Assembly: GCA_023622545.1 (NCBI GenBank)
Contig: JAMNZA010000055.1
Coordinates: 1 to 35,886, forward strand
Length of the DNA: 35,886 nucleotides
Origin: Methanobacteriota archaeon
GTDB lineage: Archaea; Methanobacteriota_B; Thermococci; Methanofastidiosales; Methanofastidiosaceae
Direction of reading: 5' to 3'
The notes under the pieces are model-generated. The model was not told the origin of the DNA, searched no databases, and saw nothing but the letters and a program-made list of their open reading frames with translations. Made by a program: the position numbers and the translations under genes. Below are positions 17,088 to 25,303 of the stretch, piece after piece (position 1 is the stretch's first letter; every line of letters begins with the position of its first letter).

Positions 17088-18599
17088 TTGAGCGAAGTCT
17101 GGGCAGTTGTTGGTGGTGGAGCAAGAGAGTGGGCATTGGCAGAATCTATAACTCGTTCGAAAAATATTTCAGAAGTACATGTCCTTCCTGGAAATTTAGG
17201 TGGAGCTTTTGAAAAAAAATGCGTGTGGCCGATAGGAAACGAAAGAGTAAAAATTAGAAATTTTAATGATGTAAAAAAGTTTTTTGAAGATTATAAGTCT
17301 GAGATCCAAGAAAATAATGGAAGGGTAAAGAGAGTTGATGATCTAAAGGACATTATTTCTTATGTTAGTGAAAATAATATAGATATGGTTGTAGCAGGTC
17401 AAGAAAAGTATCTATCATTAGGTCTTAAAGAAAGTTGTGAAAAGAAAGGTATAGCCTGTTGGGGCCCAACTTCAAAGGCAATGATTGTAGAGGCTGATAA
17501 ATGCAATACTAACGATCTTATGAGGAAATGGAACATACCATGTCCTCCTTTTGAAAACTTCTATGACCCAGAATCAGCTAAATCTTTTTTAAAAGAAAAT
17601 TTTGGGAAAAATGGGAAGAAATACGTAGTAAAATATCCTTATCTTTTAGATGGAAAAGGATCAAGAGTGTGCAATACCCTAGAAGAAGCCTTGAGTGCGG
17701 TTGATGACTTTATGGTATCTGGAGTCATATGCAGTCCTGTTGATAAATTGACTATAGAGGAAAGGTTCTACGGCGAAGAGGTAATGGTGTTTTACGCAGT
17801 TCATGAAGGACACATTAAGTATCTTGGAAGTGCTAAAGATTTTCCAGAAAGGTTTGATCCAGAAGATTCTTTCATGATAGAGAGGTTCAACAAAAGAATG
17901 GGCCACCCTGGACAAATGGTTAACTACATAACAGGAGGTATGGGGGTAATTGCTCCGCATCCTCTTTTGAAAGGAAGAGTTGACCTTGTAAAGAAGATAG
18001 AAGATACAATAGTAATTCCTTTTATTACAAATCTTTTAGAAGAAGAGAAACTTGTTTATAATGGAATCATATATTTTGGTTTGTGTGCTTTAAAGGAAAA
18101 TGACAGTTACAACTTTTATGTTTTTGAAATAAACGGAAGAGATGGTTCCCCTGAGGCCGAGGGTAGATGGCCAACAATAGAAACTTCGCTATATGATATA
18201 GCTAAAAAATCGTATGAAGGAAAACTAGATGAACTCGATATCAGATTCAAAAATAAAGTCTGTGTTGGAGTATTCACTGTTAGTGGTAGTTTTCCATGGT
18301 TTAAAGGATGTGGGTTTGAAGCATCACAAATGCCAACAGGCTATCCAGGAAAACATCTAACAGGCCAAGTAATAGATTATTCTAATGAAATACCTGAGGA
18401 TTCATTCCACCGACATGCTGGGACATTTATTACTCAAACAGGTAATATTGCAGTAGGTGGTGGACGTGTAATATTAGGTGGAGGATTGGCCAATACTTAC
18501 GCCGAGGCTAGTAAAATAGCATATGATTCTATATCGGATAAATATATAAGATTTGTAGGTAAAAGTTTTAGAAAAAAAATTGGTGAAGGAATAGACTAA
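17088..18599 (+). CDS. purD: Divergent GAR synthetase (phosphoribosylamine-glycine ligase)
   Basis: Operon position and recognisable landmarks identify PurD: GGGAREWALAESI at the N-terminus, PGNLGG, GIACWGPTSKAM, EERFYGEEVM, ITGGMGVIAPHP, EINGRDGSPEAE, GYPGKHLTG and HRHAGTF..GGGRVI..GG. Several hallmark stretches differ from ordinary PurD. GGGGREHAL is GGGAREWAL, the VGPE motif is VAGQE, and NCRFGDPE is NGRDGSPE. The ATP-binding KADGLAAGKGV is KYPYLLDGKGS. At 503 aa it is about 70 residues longer than usual, with extra sequence around residues 50-85 and 255-285. It starts with TTG behind TGTGAT. It is last in the purC operon. Activity is likely but not certain. Confidence 0.85.
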   Translation: MSEVWAVVGGGAREWALAESITRSKNISEVHVLPGNLGGAFEKKCVWPIGNERVKIRNFNDVKKFFEDYKSEIQENNGRVKRVDDLKDIISYVSENNIDMVVAGQEKYLSLGLKESCEKKGIACWGPTSKAMIVEADKCNTNDLMRKWNIPCPPFENFYDPESAKSFLKENFGKNGKKYVVKYPYLLDGKGSRVCNTLEEALSAVDDFMVSGVICSPVDKLTIEERFYGEEVMVFYAVHEGHIKYLGSAKDFPERFDPEDSFMIERFNKRMGHPGQMVNYITGGMGVIAPHPLLKGRVDLVKKIEDTIVIPFITNLLEEEKLVYNGIIYFGLCALKENDSYNFYVFEINGRDGSPEAEGRWPTIETSLYDIAKKSYEGKLDELDIRFKNKVCVGVFTVSGSFPWFKGCGFEASQMPTGYPGKHLTGQVIDYSNEIPEDSFHRHAGTFITQTGNIAVGGGRVILGGGLANTYAEASKIAYDSISDKYIRFVGKSFRKKIGEGID

Positions 18600-18817
18600 T
18601 TTATTTATCAAAAGTAGTATTTTCAATGTCTGACCATGTTTATGGCATTATACCTTGTTTAAAGGTTATTTTATACCCTAATCACATAAAAGTATTTAAT
18701 AATTGATTATTTGGCTAAAAAGGGTAGTTTTCATGGTTTTGGATAATCAACCTTATAAACTAAAAATATATATCACTTTTAGGGCCAGTGAATGGCCTAA
18801 CTAAAGGAGTAATAAAA
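18600..18817 (+). promoter_or_regulatory. Intergenic region with promoter and 5' hairpin of the CxxC gene
   Basis: No gene is seen in these 218 bases. AT-rich TATA candidates lie at 18751-18758 (TTATAAAC) and 18762-18771 (AAAATATATA). A perfect 5-bp stem-loop, GGCCA-GTGAA-TGGCC (18783-18797), lies at or just after the expected transcript start. AAAGGAGT then gives the ribosome site for the ATG at 18818. Confidence 0.4.
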
Positions 18818-18982
18818 ATGTACGGCGATAGAAAGGGCGGATTCAACAGACCCCCCCGTGAAATGCACAAAGCAACATGTGCAGGCTGTGGACAGGAAAC
18901 TGAAGTCCCATTCAAACCAGATGGAACAAGACCTGTTTACTGCAAGGAATGCTACCAGAAGAAAAATCCAAGAAGATATTAA
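18818..18982 (+). CDS. CxxC-x17-CxxC small zinc-binding protein
   Basis: The track ORF begins at a GTG (18788). The better start is ATG 18818, with AAAGGAGT 10 bases upstream, giving 54 aa. The protein has a basic, Gly/Arg-rich tail at each end (MYGDRKGGFNRPP and KKNPRRY) and one zinc-ribbon core. Cysteines are at 21, 24, 42 and 45 with exactly 17 residues between the pairs (CAGCGQETEVPFKP..RPVYCKEC). This matches the widespread CxxC-x17-CxxC small domain family, whose function is not established. The basic flanks suggest nucleic-acid binding (inference). It lies between purD and purE but has its own promoter, and T-runs follow it. Confidence 0.85.
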   Translation: MYGDRKGGFNRPPREMHKATCAGCGQETEVPFKPDGTRPVYCKECYQKKNPRRY

Positions 18983-19026
18983 GAGAGTTTTTAGTAAAAG
19001 GTTATTTCTAGTAGTATAGGAAAAGT

Positions 19027-19055
19027 CCTTTTATTTTTTATATTTAATTTAATTT
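19027..19055 (+). terminator. Oligo-T terminator after the CxxC gene
   Basis: CCTTTTATTTTTTATATTTAATTTAATTT follows the small gene by about 45 bases. T-runs of this kind are the usual archaeal termination signal, and a separate TATA for purE lies downstream. Confidence 0.4.
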
Positions 19056-19098
19056 CTAACTAAACTTAGTTCCAGAACTATAATTTTTGACAAAAGTC

Positions 19099-19109
19099 TT
19101 TTTAAGTCT
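19099..19109 (+). promoter_or_regulatory. TATA box for purE-purM
   Basis: CTTTTTAAGTC is centred about 23 bases before the purE ATG with no Shine-Dalgarno between, consistent with a leaderless purE transcript. Confidence 0.45.
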
Positions 19110-19126
19110 AAATGTAAGTTTATTAC

Positions 19127-19504
19127 ATGATACTTATTATAGCTGGCTCAAAAAGCGATGAGCAAATTGTGAATAAAGTGAAAAATGTTTTTGATGAGAA
19201 TAATATAAAATATGAAATTCAATATGCTTCCGCACACAGAGAACCTGAGAGGGTTGCAGAGCTTGCTAAAAAAGATTATGATGTTTTTATTGCAATAGCT
19301 GGCTTAGCAGCTGCACTCCCCGGAGTAGTTGCATCTCATACTAAAAAACCGGTAATAGGTGTACCTGTTTCTTCTAAATTAGGCGGTTTAGACGCTCTTT
19401 TGTCTATAGTACAGATGCCAAAAGGGGTTCCTGTAGCTTGTGTAGGCATTGATAACGGAGAAAATGCTGCATATCTTGCAATGAGGATAATTGGGGTGAA
19501 ATAA
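19127..19504 (+). CDS. purE: N5-CAIR mutase / AIR carboxylase PurE
   Basis: PurE forms CAIR in the sixth step of purine synthesis. The 125-aa protein has the substrate phosphate loop [10 protein letters not shown], the catalytic histidine region [37 protein letters not shown] and a C-terminal [14 protein letters not shown]. It is shorter than the ~160-aa bacterial protein, ending soon after the last conserved block. No purK is in the window, so whether it uses N5-CAIR or AIR plus CO2 directly cannot be decided. Its TAA stop overlaps the purM ATG (TAATG). Confidence 0.94.
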   Translation: MILIIAGSKSDEQIVNKVKNVFDENNIKYEIQYASAHREPERVAELAKKDYDVFIAIAGLAAALPGVVASHTKKPVIGVPVSSKLGGLDALLSIVQMPKGVPVACVGIDNGENAAYLAMRIIGVK

Positions 19505-20511
19505 TGGCAATTCCTAAGGATTATAAATCATCGGGTGTTGACATAAAAGTTGAAGAGAAATCAATAAGCGCTTTAGTTTCAATTATTAAGGAGACTCTTA
19601 AATTTAGAAAAGGAGAAATTGGTGCTGCAATAGGAGATATAGGAAGTTTTTCAGGATTAATTGAATTTGGTAACTATGCATTGTCTTTGGCTACTGATGG
19701 AGTGGGTTCAAAAGTTCTTGTCGCACAGAAACTAAAAAAATATGATACTGTTGGAATAGATGTTATAGCTATGAATGTTAATGATGTCATATGTAACGGT
19801 GGAACTCCAATAGCTTTTGTAGATTATATTGCATTAGAAAAAACATCAGAGTATATGTTAGGAGAAATCGCAAAAGGACTTTTGGAAGGTGCAAAACAAT
19901 CAAATATGCCTATTGTTGGTGGTGAAACTGCTACTCTTCCCGACATAATAAAAGGTGATGGGGAAGGATTTGATCTTGCTGGAACTTGCCTAGGTGTTGT
20001 GGAAAAAGACAAGATTATTTCTGGAAAAGATATTAAACCAGAAGATGTTGTTATAGGAATTGCTTCTTCTGGTATTCATTCTAACGGTTTAACTCTTGCA
20101 AGAAAAGTTTTGGGTGTTGAGGATTATCCTGAACTTCTAATTCCAACTAGAATTTATGTAAAACAAATTCTTGAACTGACACAAAAAGTCAAAGTTAAAG
20201 GAATGGCCCACATTACGGGTAGTGGTCTTCTAAACTTGAAAAGATTAAAGAAAGGTATGGGATTTGAACTTGAATTGCCTGAGCCGCCAATGATATTCAA
20301 AAAGATGATGGCAGCTGGCGTGGAAATAGAAGAGATGTACAAGACCTTCAATATGGGAACTGGATTTATGGTCATAGTAGCAAAAGAAGACAAAGACAAA
20401 GCGCTAAGTATTTTAAATAAATATTATCCATCCTATGTAATAGGTAAAGTAATCTCAGAAGATGTAATAAGGACTCATATAAAAGGGCTAGACAAGAGAT
20501 TCACCTTATAA
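19504..20511 (+). CDS. purM: AIR synthetase (FGAM cyclo-ligase)
   Basis: PurM closes the imidazole ring of FGAM to AIR using ATP. The 335-aa protein shows the family blocks DYKSSGVDI, LATDGVGSKVLVAQ, DVIAMNVNDVICNGGTPIAFVDYIA, MPIVGGETATLPDI, IASSGIHSNGLTLARKVL, AHITGSGLLNLKRL and the C-terminal FNMGTGFMVIV. A GGGGTGA ribosome site lies inside the end of purE, and start and stop codons overlap, so translation is probably coupled. Confidence 0.96.
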   Translation: MAIPKDYKSSGVDIKVEEKSISALVSIIKETLKFRKGEIGAAIGDIGSFSGLIEFGNYALSLATDGVGSKVLVAQKLKKYDTVGIDVIAMNVNDVICNGGTPIAFVDYIALEKTSEYMLGEIAKGLLEGAKQSNMPIVGGETATLPDIIKGDGEGFDLAGTCLGVVEKDKIISGKDIKPEDVVIGIASSGIHSNGLTLARKVLGVEDYPELLIPTRIYVKQILELTQKVKVKGMAHITGSGLLNLKRLKKGMGFELELPEPPMIFKKMMAAGVEIEEMYKTFNMGTGFMVIVAKEDKDKALSILNKYYPSYVIGKVISEDVIRTHIKGLDKRFTL

Positions 20512-20521
20512 TGATGCTCAA

Positions 20522-20533
20522 TTTTATATAAAT
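20522..20533 (+). promoter_or_regulatory. TATA box for the hdr operon
   Basis: TTTTATATAAAT lies about 105 bases before the hdrA ATG. Transcription would start near 20554, leaving an unusually long leader of about 80 bases for this window. Confidence 0.5.
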
Positions 20534-20570
20534 TTACCAAAACACATAAAAAGAGTGAGTTCGTTCTATC

Positions 20571-20609
20571 AACAGTTTAGGGTAATCTAAAATAATTTTA
20601 ATTACTGTT
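20571..20609 (+). promoter_or_regulatory. Nested stem-loop in the hdrA leader
   Basis: AACAG (20571-20575) can pair with CTGTT (20605-20609), enclosing a second hairpin, TTTAG-GGTAAT-CTAAA (20576-20591). The structure sits in the predicted untranslated leader about 25 bases before the hdrA start. It may be incidental in AT-rich DNA. Confidence 0.3.
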
Positions 20610-20632
20610 CATTGAGTCTATGGAGATATAAG

Positions 20633-22612
20633 ATGGCAAAAACTCAATCTAAGAAAAAAAAGCAATCTGATGAAGTCCCAAGAATAGGTGTTTATGTCTG
20701 TCATTGTGGAACTAATATTGCAGGTAGCGTCAATATTGGCGAAGTTGTTGAGTTCTCAAAAAATATCAAAAATGTTTCTGTTGTCAGAGAACATATGTAT
20801 CTATGTTCCGAACAGGGGCAGAATATGATAAAAGACGATATAAAAAAAGAAGGCGTTACAAGAGTTGTTGCCGCTTGCTGTTCCCCAAGGACACACGAAG
20901 AAATATTTAGAAAAACACTAAATTCTGGAAATCTAAATAAGTACTTGTATGAGCAGGTAAATATTAGAGACCAGTGCTCATGGCCCCATTTTAAAGATAA
21001 AGATAATGCCACAAATAAGGCCAAGCAACTTGTAAAAAGTGGGATTTATCGAGCTAGTGAATTAGAGCCTCTCCAAGATAGGAAATTATCCGTTCTAAAA
21101 TCTTGCCTAGTAATAGGTGGTGGAATATCTGGAATTAATGCAGCTTTAGATCTTGCACGCAGTGGATATCATGTTTATCTTGTGGAAAGAAATCCAAGCA
21201 TCGGCGGGAAGATGGCCCAATTAGACAAGACTTTTCCTACAAATGATTGCTCTGCATGTATTCTTGCACCCATGATGGTAGAGGTATCAAATACTTCAAA
21301 TATTGAACTTCTTACATATTCAGAAATTGAATATGTTTCAGGCCATATTGGAAAATACCACATTACTGTAAGGAAAAAACAGACCTCGGTAGACTGGGAA
21401 AAATGTAACGGCTGCGGGGACTGTAGTATCGTTTGTCCTGTAAAAGTTGACAATGAATTCAATTGTAATATGGATAAGAGGAAGGCCGTCTATATACAAT
21501 TCCAACAGGCAATACCCATGAAAGCTGTTGTAGATAAGAAAAAATGTGTTAAATGTAAGTTATGTGAGAAGAGATGTCAAGTTGGAGCTATAGACATATC
21601 AAAAAATGAAGATGAATTCATTGAATTTGACGTTGGAAGCATTATTGCAACAACTGGGTATGACCTATTTGATCCAAATAAAAAAGCCGAATATGATTAT
21701 GACCACCCCAATGTTATTACATCCCTTGAACTTGAAAGGATGATGTGTGCATCAGGCCCAACAAAAGGAGAAATATTGAGACCTTCTGATGGAAGGAAAC
21801 CTCATACCATATCCTTTATTCAGTGTGTAGGTTCAAGAGATGAAAAAACAAATGATTATTGTTCTAGAATATGTTGTACTTATTCTATAAAGCATGCAAG
21901 ACTTCTAAAAGAGAAATACCCTGATATGGATATTTACATACATTATATTGACCTTAGGTGTTTTGGAAAAGGATACGAAGAGTATTATAGAATAGCTAGG
22001 GAAAAAGGTGTCAAATTCATAAGGGGAAGAATTAGTCAGATTGATTCAATTGGGGATAGGTTAGAAGTTTCAGGGGACGATGATACATTAGGAGAGCAGA
22101 TTAGTGTTATAGCAGATCTTGTTGTATTGGCTGTTGCAATGGAGTCCTCAAAAGGGGCAAAGAAATTAGCAAATTTACTAAATATTAGTACTGATAAGAC
22201 TGGATTCTTTAAAGAAATACATCCTAAATTAAAACCAGTCAGCACAGATAGTGATGGTATATTCATTGCAGGGGCTTGCCAAGGGCCAAAAGAAATACCT
22301 GATGCTGTAAGTCAAGGAAAAGCTGCGGCTTCTGCAGCGTCTTCTCTTATGTCAAAAGGTGAGATCGAAATTGAACCTTTGTTTGCTCAGATTACTGAGG
22401 ATTTATGTGCTAAATGTAGAACTTGTGAATCCCTATGCACTTACAAGGCCATTAAATACACTGATGAAGATAAAATGGAAGTAGATATAGCTTTGTGTAA
22501 AGGATGTGGAGTATGTTCTGCAGCTTGTCCTTCTGGAGCTATTAAAGCTAACCACTTTACAAACAAACAAGTCAGAATGCAAATTTTAGCCTTGACGGAG
22601 GGTATACATTGA
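20633..22612 (+). CDS. hdrA: Heterodisulfide reductase subunit A (FAD, Fe-S)
   Basis: HdrA is the flavin-bifurcating subunit of the soluble HdrABC-MvhADG complex. It splits electrons from hydrogen between ferredoxin and the CoM-S-S-CoB heterodisulfide. The ORF opens at TTG 20612. ATG 20633 behind GGAGAT is preferred, about 659 aa. The N-terminal Fe-S domain includes VYVCHCGTN, YLCSEQG and AACCSPRTHEE. The FAD Rossmann motif is VIGGGISGINAALDLARSG, followed by GGKMAQLDKTFPTNDCSACI. An inserted ferredoxin domain has CNGCGDCSIVCP and CVKCKLCEKRC. C-terminal clusters are CAKCRTCESLC and CKGCGVCSAACP. It heads the hdrA-C-B-mvhD operon. Confidence 0.96.
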   Translation: MAKTQSKKKKQSDEVPRIGVYVCHCGTNIAGSVNIGEVVEFSKNIKNVSVVREHMYLCSEQGQNMIKDDIKKEGVTRVVAACCSPRTHEEIFRKTLNSGNLNKYLYEQVNIRDQCSWPHFKDKDNATNKAKQLVKSGIYRASELEPLQDRKLSVLKSCLVIGGGISGINAALDLARSGYHVYLVERNPSIGGKMAQLDKTFPTNDCSACILAPMMVEVSNTSNIELLTYSEIEYVSGHIGKYHITVRKKQTSVDWEKCNGCGDCSIVCPVKVDNEFNCNMDKRKAVYIQFQQAIPMKAVVDKKKCVKCKLCEKRCQVGAIDISKNEDEFIEFDVGSIIATTGYDLFDPNKKAEYDYDHPNVITSLELERMMCASGPTKGEILRPSDGRKPHTISFIQCVGSRDEKTNDYCSRICCTYSIKHARLLKEKYPDMDIYIHYIDLRCFGKGYEEYYRIAREKGVKFIRGRISQIDSIGDRLEVSGDDDTLGEQISVIADLVVLAVAMESSKGAKKLANLLNISTDKTGFFKEIHPKLKPVSTDSDGIFIAGACQGPKEIPDAVSQGKAAASAASSLMSKGEIEIEPLFAQITEDLCAKCRTCESLCTYKAIKYTDEDKMEVDIALCKGCGVCSAACPSGAIKANHFTNKQVRMQILALTEGIH

Positions 22613-23157
22613 AAATTATTCTTAATAATACTAACAAAGATCTTGTCGATAAGGTCATTGAAAATGGCGGTAAAAGAGTTACTGAATGCTTCCAATGCGG
22701 TATGTGTGCTTCAGGATGCCCCGTTGCAAGTGATACTGATCATAAAATCAAAAGAACTATGCACCAAGTTCTTTTAGGACTTGATGAACAAATTCTAGAT
22801 AAAAAGGCAATATGGCTATGTACTACTTGCTTCATGTGCCTTGAAAGATGTCCTCAAAATGCAGGGCCCACTGATGTCGTTATAGCTCTTCGGAGAATGT
22901 CTGCTGAAAAAGGAATTATTCCTGAAGCTCAGATAGAAGTTGCAAATAATATTTATCATCTTGGACACGCAGTCACAGTCAAAAAGGGAATATCCCTAAG
23001 AGAAAAAGTAGATGCGCCCCCACTTACTACTGCTGGTTCAGACAAGAAGTATATTGACGAAATCCAGAAAATCGTGGACTCTACCCATGCTGTGAAACTG
23101 CTTAAAATAAGAAAGGAATGGAAACCAAAAGGAGATGATGTGATTGCCTGCGACTGA
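22609..23157 (+). CDS. hdrC: Heterodisulfide reductase subunit C
   Basis: HdrC carries electrons from HdrA to the catalytic HdrB through two [4Fe-4S] clusters. The 182-aa protein has C27-x2-C-x2-C-x3-C37 and C71-x2-C-x2-C-x3-C81 (CFQCGMCASGCP and CTTCFMCLERCP), followed by PTDVVIALRRMSAEKG, as in the methanogen subunit. It starts at TTG 22609, overlapping the hdrA stop, behind GGAGGGTAT. Its 3' end overlaps the hdrB start by 14 bases. Confidence 0.95.
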   Translation: MKIILNNTNKDLVDKVIENGGKRVTECFQCGMCASGCPVASDTDHKIKRTMHQVLLGLDEQILDKKAIWLCTTCFMCLERCPQNAGPTDVVIALRRMSAEKGIIPEAQIEVANNIYHLGHAVTVKKGISLREKVDAPPLTTAGSDKKYIDEIQKIVDSTHAVKLLKIRKEWKPKGDDVIACD

Positions 23158-24037
23158 TTACGCGTTTTACCCTGGTTGCATAATTCCCTTAAGGTATCCA
23201 GATATAGAAAATTCAATAAGAGAGACTATGCCACTTCTTGGTGCCAATGTTTACGATATGGTCGGCGCAGGTTGTTGCCCGCCAGGAGGAGCTTTCTGGT
23301 CTGTTGAAGAAATTTCAGGACTGACCCAGAGTGCAAGAAATATCACAATAGCTGAATCCATGAACAAAGATATAATGGCTGTATGTAATGGATGTTTCTG
23401 TTATCTAAAAAATAGCAATCATATTTTAATGAGTGACCAAGAAAAAAGAGAAAGAGTAAATACTATTCTAAACAAAGTAGGCAGAAAATATCAAGGTACA
23501 GTCTCAGTTTATCATATAGTTGAAATACTTCACGATTATATTGGTGTAGAAAAAATTCAAAATTCTACAAAAATAAAATTAGACGGTGTTAAGGCAGCAG
23601 TTCATTACGGCTGTCATCTTTTAAGACCTTCAGATCATCTCATGGCTGAAAATCCAGAAAAACCTCACAAACTAGATGCACTAGTAGAAGCTTTAGGAAT
23701 GGAAAGTGTTTACTACCCTAAAAAGTTATCATGTTGTGGAGCTGGAGGAGGTATGAGGGGAAATAATCCCGATGTAACTTTGAAGATTTTAGAAAAAAAA
23801 CTTTTGAATATAAAATATTCAGACCCCGATTGTATTGTGACAGCTTGCCCATTCTGTTTCCTTCAATTTGATTTAGGCCAGAAAGGTCTAAGAGATAAAG
23901 GCGAAGATTTCTGCATACCTGTATTTTATTACAATCAACTTCTCGGGTTATCAATGGGACTTCCAAAGAAGAGGGTTGCATCAATATCTGAAACTCCTAG
24001 AGATGGATTCATAAAAAGATTTTATGGTGTTGACTGA
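23144..24037 (+). CDS. hdrB: Heterodisulfide reductase subunit B (CCG domains)
   Basis: HdrB holds the two non-cubane [4Fe-4S] clusters that reduce the heterodisulfide. The 297-aa protein has two full CCG motifs: C12 ... C44-C45 ... C81-x2-C84, and C157-x39-C197-C198-x36-C235-x2-C238. The sequence FYPGCIIPLRYPDIENSIR is the usual N-terminus. TTG 23144 is the start, preceded by GGAGATGATGTGA inside hdrC. The stop overlaps the mvhD ATG (TGATG). The complete cysteine set argues for an active disulfide-reducing subunit. Confidence 0.95.
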   Translation: MPATDYAFYPGCIIPLRYPDIENSIRETMPLLGANVYDMVGAGCCPPGGAFWSVEEISGLTQSARNITIAESMNKDIMAVCNGCFCYLKNSNHILMSDQEKRERVNTILNKVGRKYQGTVSVYHIVEILHDYIGVEKIQNSTKIKLDGVKAAVHYGCHLLRPSDHLMAENPEKPHKLDALVEALGMESVYYPKKLSCCGAGGGMRGNNPDVTLKILEKKLLNIKYSDPDCIVTACPFCFLQFDLGQKGLRDKGEDFCIPVFYYNQLLGLSMGLPKKRVASISETPRDGFIKRFYGVD

Positions 24038-24450
24038 TGAGTAAATTTGAGCCTAATATTATTGGTTTTGTTTGTAACTGGTGTACATATGCTGGAGCTG
24101 ATCTAGCAGGTTCATCTAGATATAGTTACCCGCCAAACATAAAATTGATAAGACTTATGTGTTCTGGTAGAGTCGATCCAGCATTTATTCTAGAAACTTT
24201 TGCTAGAGGTGCGGATGGTGTTTTTGTAGGTGGATGTCATATACCAACAGATTGTCACTATCAGCAGGGTAATTTTAAAGCATTAAAAAGAGTTACAATG
24301 TTAAAAAAACTCATATCTGAAATGGGTATAGAACCAGAGAGGCTTGAGATATTTTGGATTTCTGCTTCTGAGGGGAAGAGGTTCTCTGAAGTTATGACAT
24401 CGTTCACTGATAAGATTAGAGAACTAGGGCCAAATCCTTTAAAGGTTTGA
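24037..24450 (+). CDS. mvhD: MvhD, [2Fe-2S] link between hydrogenase and Hdr
   Basis: The 137-aa protein matches the delta subunit of F420-non-reducing hydrogenase (MvhD/FlpD). It passes electrons from the hydrogenase or formate dehydrogenase to HdrA. Conserved cysteines appear in FVCNWCTYAGADLAG, LMCSGRVDPAFILE and GGCHIPTDCHYQQGN. The fusion to HdrA seen in some lineages is absent. The hydrogenase subunits MvhG and MvhA are not in this window, so the electron donor is not identified here. Confidence 0.95.
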   Translation: MSKFEPNIIGFVCNWCTYAGADLAGSSRYSYPPNIKLIRLMCSGRVDPAFILETFARGADGVFVGGCHIPTDCHYQQGNFKALKRVTMLKKLISEMGIEPERLEIFWISASEGKRFSEVMTSFTDKIRELGPNPLKV

Positions 24451-24451
24451 A

Positions 24452-24919
24452 ATGAAAAAGATCATAGTTCTTGGAATCGGCAATCCCTACCTAAAAGACG
24501 ATAGGATAGGCATAAAAATTGTCGAGGATTTAGAGAAATTTTTCATTAATGGAGAGAATATCATCTTTGAAGTGTTTTATTCATCTGGTATCGAACTATT
24601 GGATTGTATTCTTGATTATGATTGTGCTATCTTTATTGATTCTATTATTTCTGAGAATATTGGAAAGATTAATTACCTCGGATTAGAAGATATGTTATCT
24701 CTACCTGAAACAACTTCACCTCATTCAACTAATTTCTCAACAATGGTAAAATTAGGTATGAAGATATCCCCAGATAGAATGCCAAAAGAAATACTTTTTT
24801 GTGCAATAGGGATAAGAGATCCTTTTACCTTCTCAGATGATTTTTCTTTAGAATTAGAAGAGTCCTACCTTGATATATTGGAGACAATAAAAGATAAAAT
24901 AAAGTATTTATCTACATAG
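24452..24919 (+). CDS. [NiFe]-hydrogenase maturation endopeptidase family
   Basis: Members of this HycI/HyaD/FrhD-type family clip the C-terminus of the hydrogenase large subunit once nickel is inserted. The 155-aa protein has the N-terminal GIGNPYLKDDRIGIKIVEDL (Asp/Glu metal site), a central FIDSIISENIGKI, SPHSTNFSTMVKLG with the conserved histidine, and LFCAIGIRDP. It starts one base after mvhD and is surely in the same operon, implying that a partner [NiFe] hydrogenase is encoded elsewhere. Its last 8 bases overlap the convergent thioredoxin-like gene. Confidence 0.9.
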   Translation: MKKIIVLGIGNPYLKDDRIGIKIVEDLEKFFINGENIIFEVFYSSGIELLDCILDYDCAIFIDSIISENIGKINYLGLEDMLSLPETTSPHSTNFSTMVKLGMKISPDRMPKEILFCAIGIRDPFTFSDDFSLELEESYLDILETIKDKIKYLST

Positions 24920-25241
24920 CTTTAATTATAGCGTCGTGCATTATCATATCTGCTGCTGGTGTCCCAACAAATGCTACTTTACCATTTATAACAATCGTAG
25001 GTACACTCATTACACCAAGTTTTCTTGCTTTAGAGTTCCCTTCAGGGGTTGCTATATTAACAATAGCTACATCAACATTATCATATTGCGATGCAACTCT
25101 ATAAGCCATTTCCGCTGCTGCAGGACAATAAGAACATCCAGATGAAGCAAGAACTTCTATAAGTACTCTTTTCTTCTTGCCAGAAAATCTTTGTTTTAGT
25201 TCTCCCATCTTTTTCTTTCTTATTTCATCAATTTCTTCCAT
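24912..25241 (-). CDS. Thioredoxin-like protein with CSYC active site
   Basis: The 109-aa protein has a charged N-terminal helix (MEEIDEIRKKKMGELKQRF) and a thioredoxin fold. The redox motif is SSGCSYCPAAAEM (Cys36, Cys39) and the cis-proline loop is MSVPTIVINGKVAFVG. The CPYC-like motif and small size resemble archaeal glutaredoxin/thioredoxin hybrids. Partner reductase and substrates are unknown. It is divergent from the iron-sulfur flavoprotein gene and convergent with the hydrogenase protease gene, so it may belong to the same redox neighbourhood, though on its own transcript. Confidence 0.9.
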   Translation of the reverse strand: MEEIDEIRKKKMGELKQRFSGKKKRVLIEVLASSGCSYCPAAAEMAYRVASQYDNVDVAIVNIATPEGNSKARKLGVMSVPTIVINGKVAFVGTPAADMIMHDAIIKAM

Positions 25242-25303
25242 TCTAACACTGTCTAAATATAATTATATTTTACTTATAAAAATTTAGATACTTATACAAA
25301 ACA

